Origin: 2-01-FULL-49-17 sp035549275
GTDB lineage: Bacteria; Patescibacteriota; Minisyncoccia; 2-02-FULL-40-12; GWA2-44-9
Reading direction: 5' to 3'
DNA: 11,454 bases
Assembly: GCA_035549275.1 (NCBI GenBank)
Contig: DASZRH010000032.1
Location: 1 to 11,454, forward strand
The number at the start of each line of letters is the position of its first letter. The stretch's first letter is position 1. Below, in pieces: positions 9,287 to 11,454 of the stretch. The notes under the pieces are model-generated. The model searched no databases. It worked only from the letters and a program-made list of their open reading frames with translations, and had not been told where the DNA came from. A program made the translations under genes and the position numbers.

Positions 9287-11392
9287 ATGGAAAAAGTTTT
9301 CATAAAACCCGTCGCCAAAGAAATCCTTCTCAAAGCCAACGGCAAAGAAGGTTCCAGTGATTCGTTTTTGTACGATTACGACTCCGATCCCGCCAAACGC
9401 GTCCTCGGCAATCTCTATGTCGTCGGCAACGTCCAAATGGGCGCAGCCGAGCCTGATACCGAGGATTTGGATGTCGCCTACGTCATCAATCTCATCGCCT
9501 CTCTCGCCAAACGCGAATATTACGCAAAACCGGAACTAGCCCCCAAAGAAGCGTTTGCCAACGCGCTCAAAAAAATCAACGGCGTCGTCGAAGAATTTTT
9601 CAAAAAACAGGACACCAAAATCAACGTCGGCATTTTCGCCATCGCCGGCGACCAGCTCCACATTTCCAAACTCGGCAAATTCAAAATCCTTCTCGCTCGC
9701 GACGGCCGCGACATTGATATTCTCAACAACGTGGATCTCTTCGACCGCGAAGCGACACAAGAAAAAGAATTTTCAAATATCATCTCCGGCAAGATCAATG
9801 AGAATGATCGCATCCTGGCCTTCTACCCGAGCCGCTCGGTAACCGCCCGCACCAAATCCTTCAAAGATTCTTTCTTGAAATTGGGCCAAGATGACTTTGT
9901 GGCCACGCTTGCCGCATTAAAGGAAGAAAAACCGGACTTCGCCTGTGCCGCCGTCCACGTTGACCTCCAAAAATGCACCGAAGCCGCGGTTCAGCCCCGC
10001 GTCCAGCCCCGTGAATTGCGTGATGCCGAGCCGGAAACCGACGACGTAATCCCTGCTCCCCAGCCGGTTTTGGCCAGCCACAGCGAGGAAAAGTCCGTCA
10101 AACCGCGAATTGCAAAGAAAAAAGAGCCTATTATCCCCGTTATTTTGGATGAACCCACACCGGCGCCAGCCGCTGAACCGGTTTCTGCTCCAGCTCCGGT
10201 CGTTCATGTTTCAGAACCCCGCATTGCCGTTCGCAATGAAATTCCCAAGATTATTCCAAGCGAATTCGGCGTCGGCCGCAAAACTTCGGCCGTTGGCAAA
10301 TACATCCATCGCTTGTCTCGTATCAACATGACGCCGCGCGGCCGAGCGGTTGCGCTCGGCAGCGCGGCGGTTTTGGTTGTCGGCGTTGTTTTCGGCCTTA
10401 AGTCGTTCGTTTTTATCAGCGCCGCCGATCGTGAAGCCAACGCAGCCGTGTTGCAAGCCCAGGAGAATATCAAGCTCGCCAGCGACAAAGCCGGCCAGAA
10501 TGACTTGGCTGGCGCACGATCGGTTCTTATCGCTTCTTTGAGCGATATCACTGCCACCGAACAAGAGCAAACCGGTACAACCCGATTTAATGACATCAAA
10601 CAAAAGATCCGCGATGCGCTCGATAGCCTGGAAGGCGCCGCGGATGCGAATCTTTCGGTCGCCGCTGAAATTCCCGAAGACGCCGGTCGAGCTTCGCTTA
10701 TTGCCCTTGACGGTGACCAGCTCTACGCCTATCTGAATCAAGACGCCGGCGGCGCGATTGCCCTTGTCTCGGCCAGCGGCGTAGACAAACAAACGGCCGT
10801 CGCCGGCATGAATCCGTCGCAACTGTTCGGCAGCGGCGCATATGTCGTTGCCGTTGACCCGACCGCCAAAAAGATCGCTTCCCTCTCGACTGCCAAATCA
10901 ACCATCGGTTTGACGACCTATTCCGGCGATCCGTTTACCGCCCTCGACTTTTTCCAAAATAATATCTACGCGATTTCGGGCAGCCAGATCGTAAAAATGA
11001 CCGATGCTGCTACTGGCCACACCAAGATTGATCCGTGGCTCCAAAGCGGCACTGCCGTCCGCTCCGACGCTAACCGCATTGCAATTGATGGCAATGTCTA
11101 CATTCTCTCCAAAGATGGCACGTTGACTACCTACTATAAAGGCAAAGTTTCCAAAGAATTCAACACCGGCATCACCAACGACTCCGACAGTCTGCTTCTG
11201 ACGACCGATGACGGTTCGGTTCTGTATATCGTCAACAAACAGATGGGTCGTATTTACGTCATCGCCAAAGATACCGGCGCCCTGCAAAAAACTTACAAGT
11301 TAAACACGCAAAAAGCCATTGATGACGCTACAATCGCCGACAATGGCCAACTCTACATTCTCTCAGAGAACAAGATCTGGAACGTGCAGTAA
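9287..11392 (+). CDS. Membrane protein: PP2C-like pseudophosphatase domain, TM helix, stalk and beta-propeller
   Basis: I know no named family. Visible layout of the 701 residues: (1) about 1-220, alternating strands and helices with the general pattern of a PP2C phosphatase (GNLYVVGNVQMG where PP2C has VADGMGG; LHISKLGKFKILLARDG where PP2C has ANVGDSRxYL), but without the metal-binding Asp residues. (2) about 245-330, Pro/Ala/Glu-rich linker (PTPAPAAEPVSAPAP at 290-304). (3) basic segment then membrane helix about 354-377, predicting N-in/C-out. (4) about 379-440, Ala/Gln-rich helical stalk. (5) about 450-701, repeated short strands ending in Tyr-hydrophobic motifs (DQLYAYL, NNIYAIS, GNVYILSKDG, SVLYIVN, GQLYILSENKIW), as in beta-propellers. 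This would be a transmembrane sensor or scaffold. It is monocistronic, with a strong terminator. Confidence 0.6.
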   Translation: MEKVFIKPVAKEILLKANGKEGSSDSFLYDYDSDPAKRVLGNLYVVGNVQMGAAEPDTEDLDVAYVINLIASLAKREYYAKPELAPKEAFANALKKINGVVEEFFKKQDTKINVGIFAIAGDQLHISKLGKFKILLARDGRDIDILNNVDLFDREATQEKEFSNIISGKINENDRILAFYPSRSVTARTKSFKDSFLKLGQDDFVATLAALKEEKPDFACAAVHVDLQKCTEAAVQPRVQPRELRDAEPETDDVIPAPQPVLASHSEEKSVKPRIAKKKEPIIPVILDEPTPAPAAEPVSAPAPVVHVSEPRIAVRNEIPKIIPSEFGVGRKTSAVGKYIHRLSRINMTPRGRAVALGSAAVLVVGVVFGLKSFVFISAADREANAAVLQAQENIKLASDKAGQNDLAGARSVLIASLSDITATEQEQTGTTRFNDIKQKIRDALDSLEGAADANLSVAAEIPEDAGRASLIALDGDQLYAYLNQDAGGAIALVSASGVDKQTAVAGMNPSQLFGSGAYVVAVDPTAKKIASLSTAKSTIGLTTYSGDPFTALDFFQNNIYAISGSQIVKMTDAATGHTKIDPWLQSGTAVRSDANRIAIDGNVYILSKDGTLTTYYKGKVSKEFNTGITNDSDSLLLTTDDGSVLYIVNKQMGRIYVIAKDTGALQKTYKLNTQKAIDDATIADNGQLYILSENKIWNVQ

Positions 11393-11407
11393 TGTATAAA
11401 AAGAACG

Positions 11408-11443
11408 AGCCCCTGGCCGCGAAATTCGCGGCCAGGGGCTTTT
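11408..11443 (+). terminator. Intrinsic terminator after the 701-residue membrane protein gene
   Basis: Perfect 16-bp arms (11408-11423 and 11425-11440) around a single central A are followed by TTT. The GC-rich stem is preceded by an A-rich stretch and lies 15 bp after the TAA. Confidence 0.85.
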
Positions 11444-11454
11444 GCGCACCAGAG

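Noticed and set aside
10211..10822. 203-residue minus-strand ORF opposite the large membrane protein gene
   Set aside because: Antisense shadow; the + frame spans 701 residues with coherent domains and a terminator.
1..11454. Alternative genetic code (UGA as Gly) as in some CPR lineages
   Set aside because: TGA ends the Nudix gene and mraZ at the expected family lengths, and no in-frame TGA occurs in conserved genes.

Overview
The window looks like a stretch of chromosome from a small-genome, Patescibacteria (CPR)-like bacterium. This is an inference from gene content, not a database placement. The supporting signs are tight packing, two tRNA genes without an encoded CCA end, a shortened division/cell-wall (dcw) cluster, a MurF that starts directly at its ATP-binding core, and a winged-helix/nucleotidyltransferase-like pair of a kind I associate with CPR genomes. 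TAA, TAG and TGA all end recognisable genes (for example TGA for the Nudix gene and mraZ, TAG for rplU), so the standard bacterial code 11 fits and UGA recoding does not.

Layout, left to right. Positions 1-237 hold the 3' end of an unrecognised + strand gene, closed by an intrinsic terminator. Then dnaB (replicative helicase) and recR (recombination mediator) lie head to tail on + with one base between them. recR converges on rplU (ribosomal protein bL21, minus strand); both share a 44-bp perfect palindrome that covers both stop codons. An MTH1-like Nudix hydrolase gene follows on the minus strand, with back-to-back promoters separating it from tRNA-Glu(CUC) on +.

Positions 3431-8314 form one tightly spaced minus-strand block, transcribed mraZ > rsmH > ftsL-like > class B PBP (ftsI) > murF > pterin-4a-carbinolamine dehydratase-like. 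mraZ is preceded by a promoter overlapped by five GTG boxes about 10 bp apart, a plausible autoregulatory MraZ operator. The block links rRNA methylation, division-site scaffold, septal transpeptidase and the last cytoplasmic step of peptide-stem assembly. It stops at murF, without mraY, murD, ftsW or murG. Two hairpin-plus-U-run structures in sense orientation lie inside the 5' part of ftsI.

To the right, still on minus, are tRNA-Val(CAC) and a pair of ORFs (winged helix; nucleotidyltransferase-like) that share one reading frame and are separated by a single amber codon. A divergent + gene (9287-11392) encodes a 701-residue protein with a PP2C-like but apparently metal-site-less N-terminal domain, a proline-rich linker, one membrane helix, a helical stalk and a predicted extracytoplasmic beta-propeller. 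It ends in a strong terminator. No CRISPR array, IS element, prophage gene or long gene-free region was seen. The most unusual items are the amber-split pair with an antisense terminator inside its second ORF, the intragenic terminator-like hairpins in ftsI, the MraZ box array and the pseudophosphatase/propeller protein.
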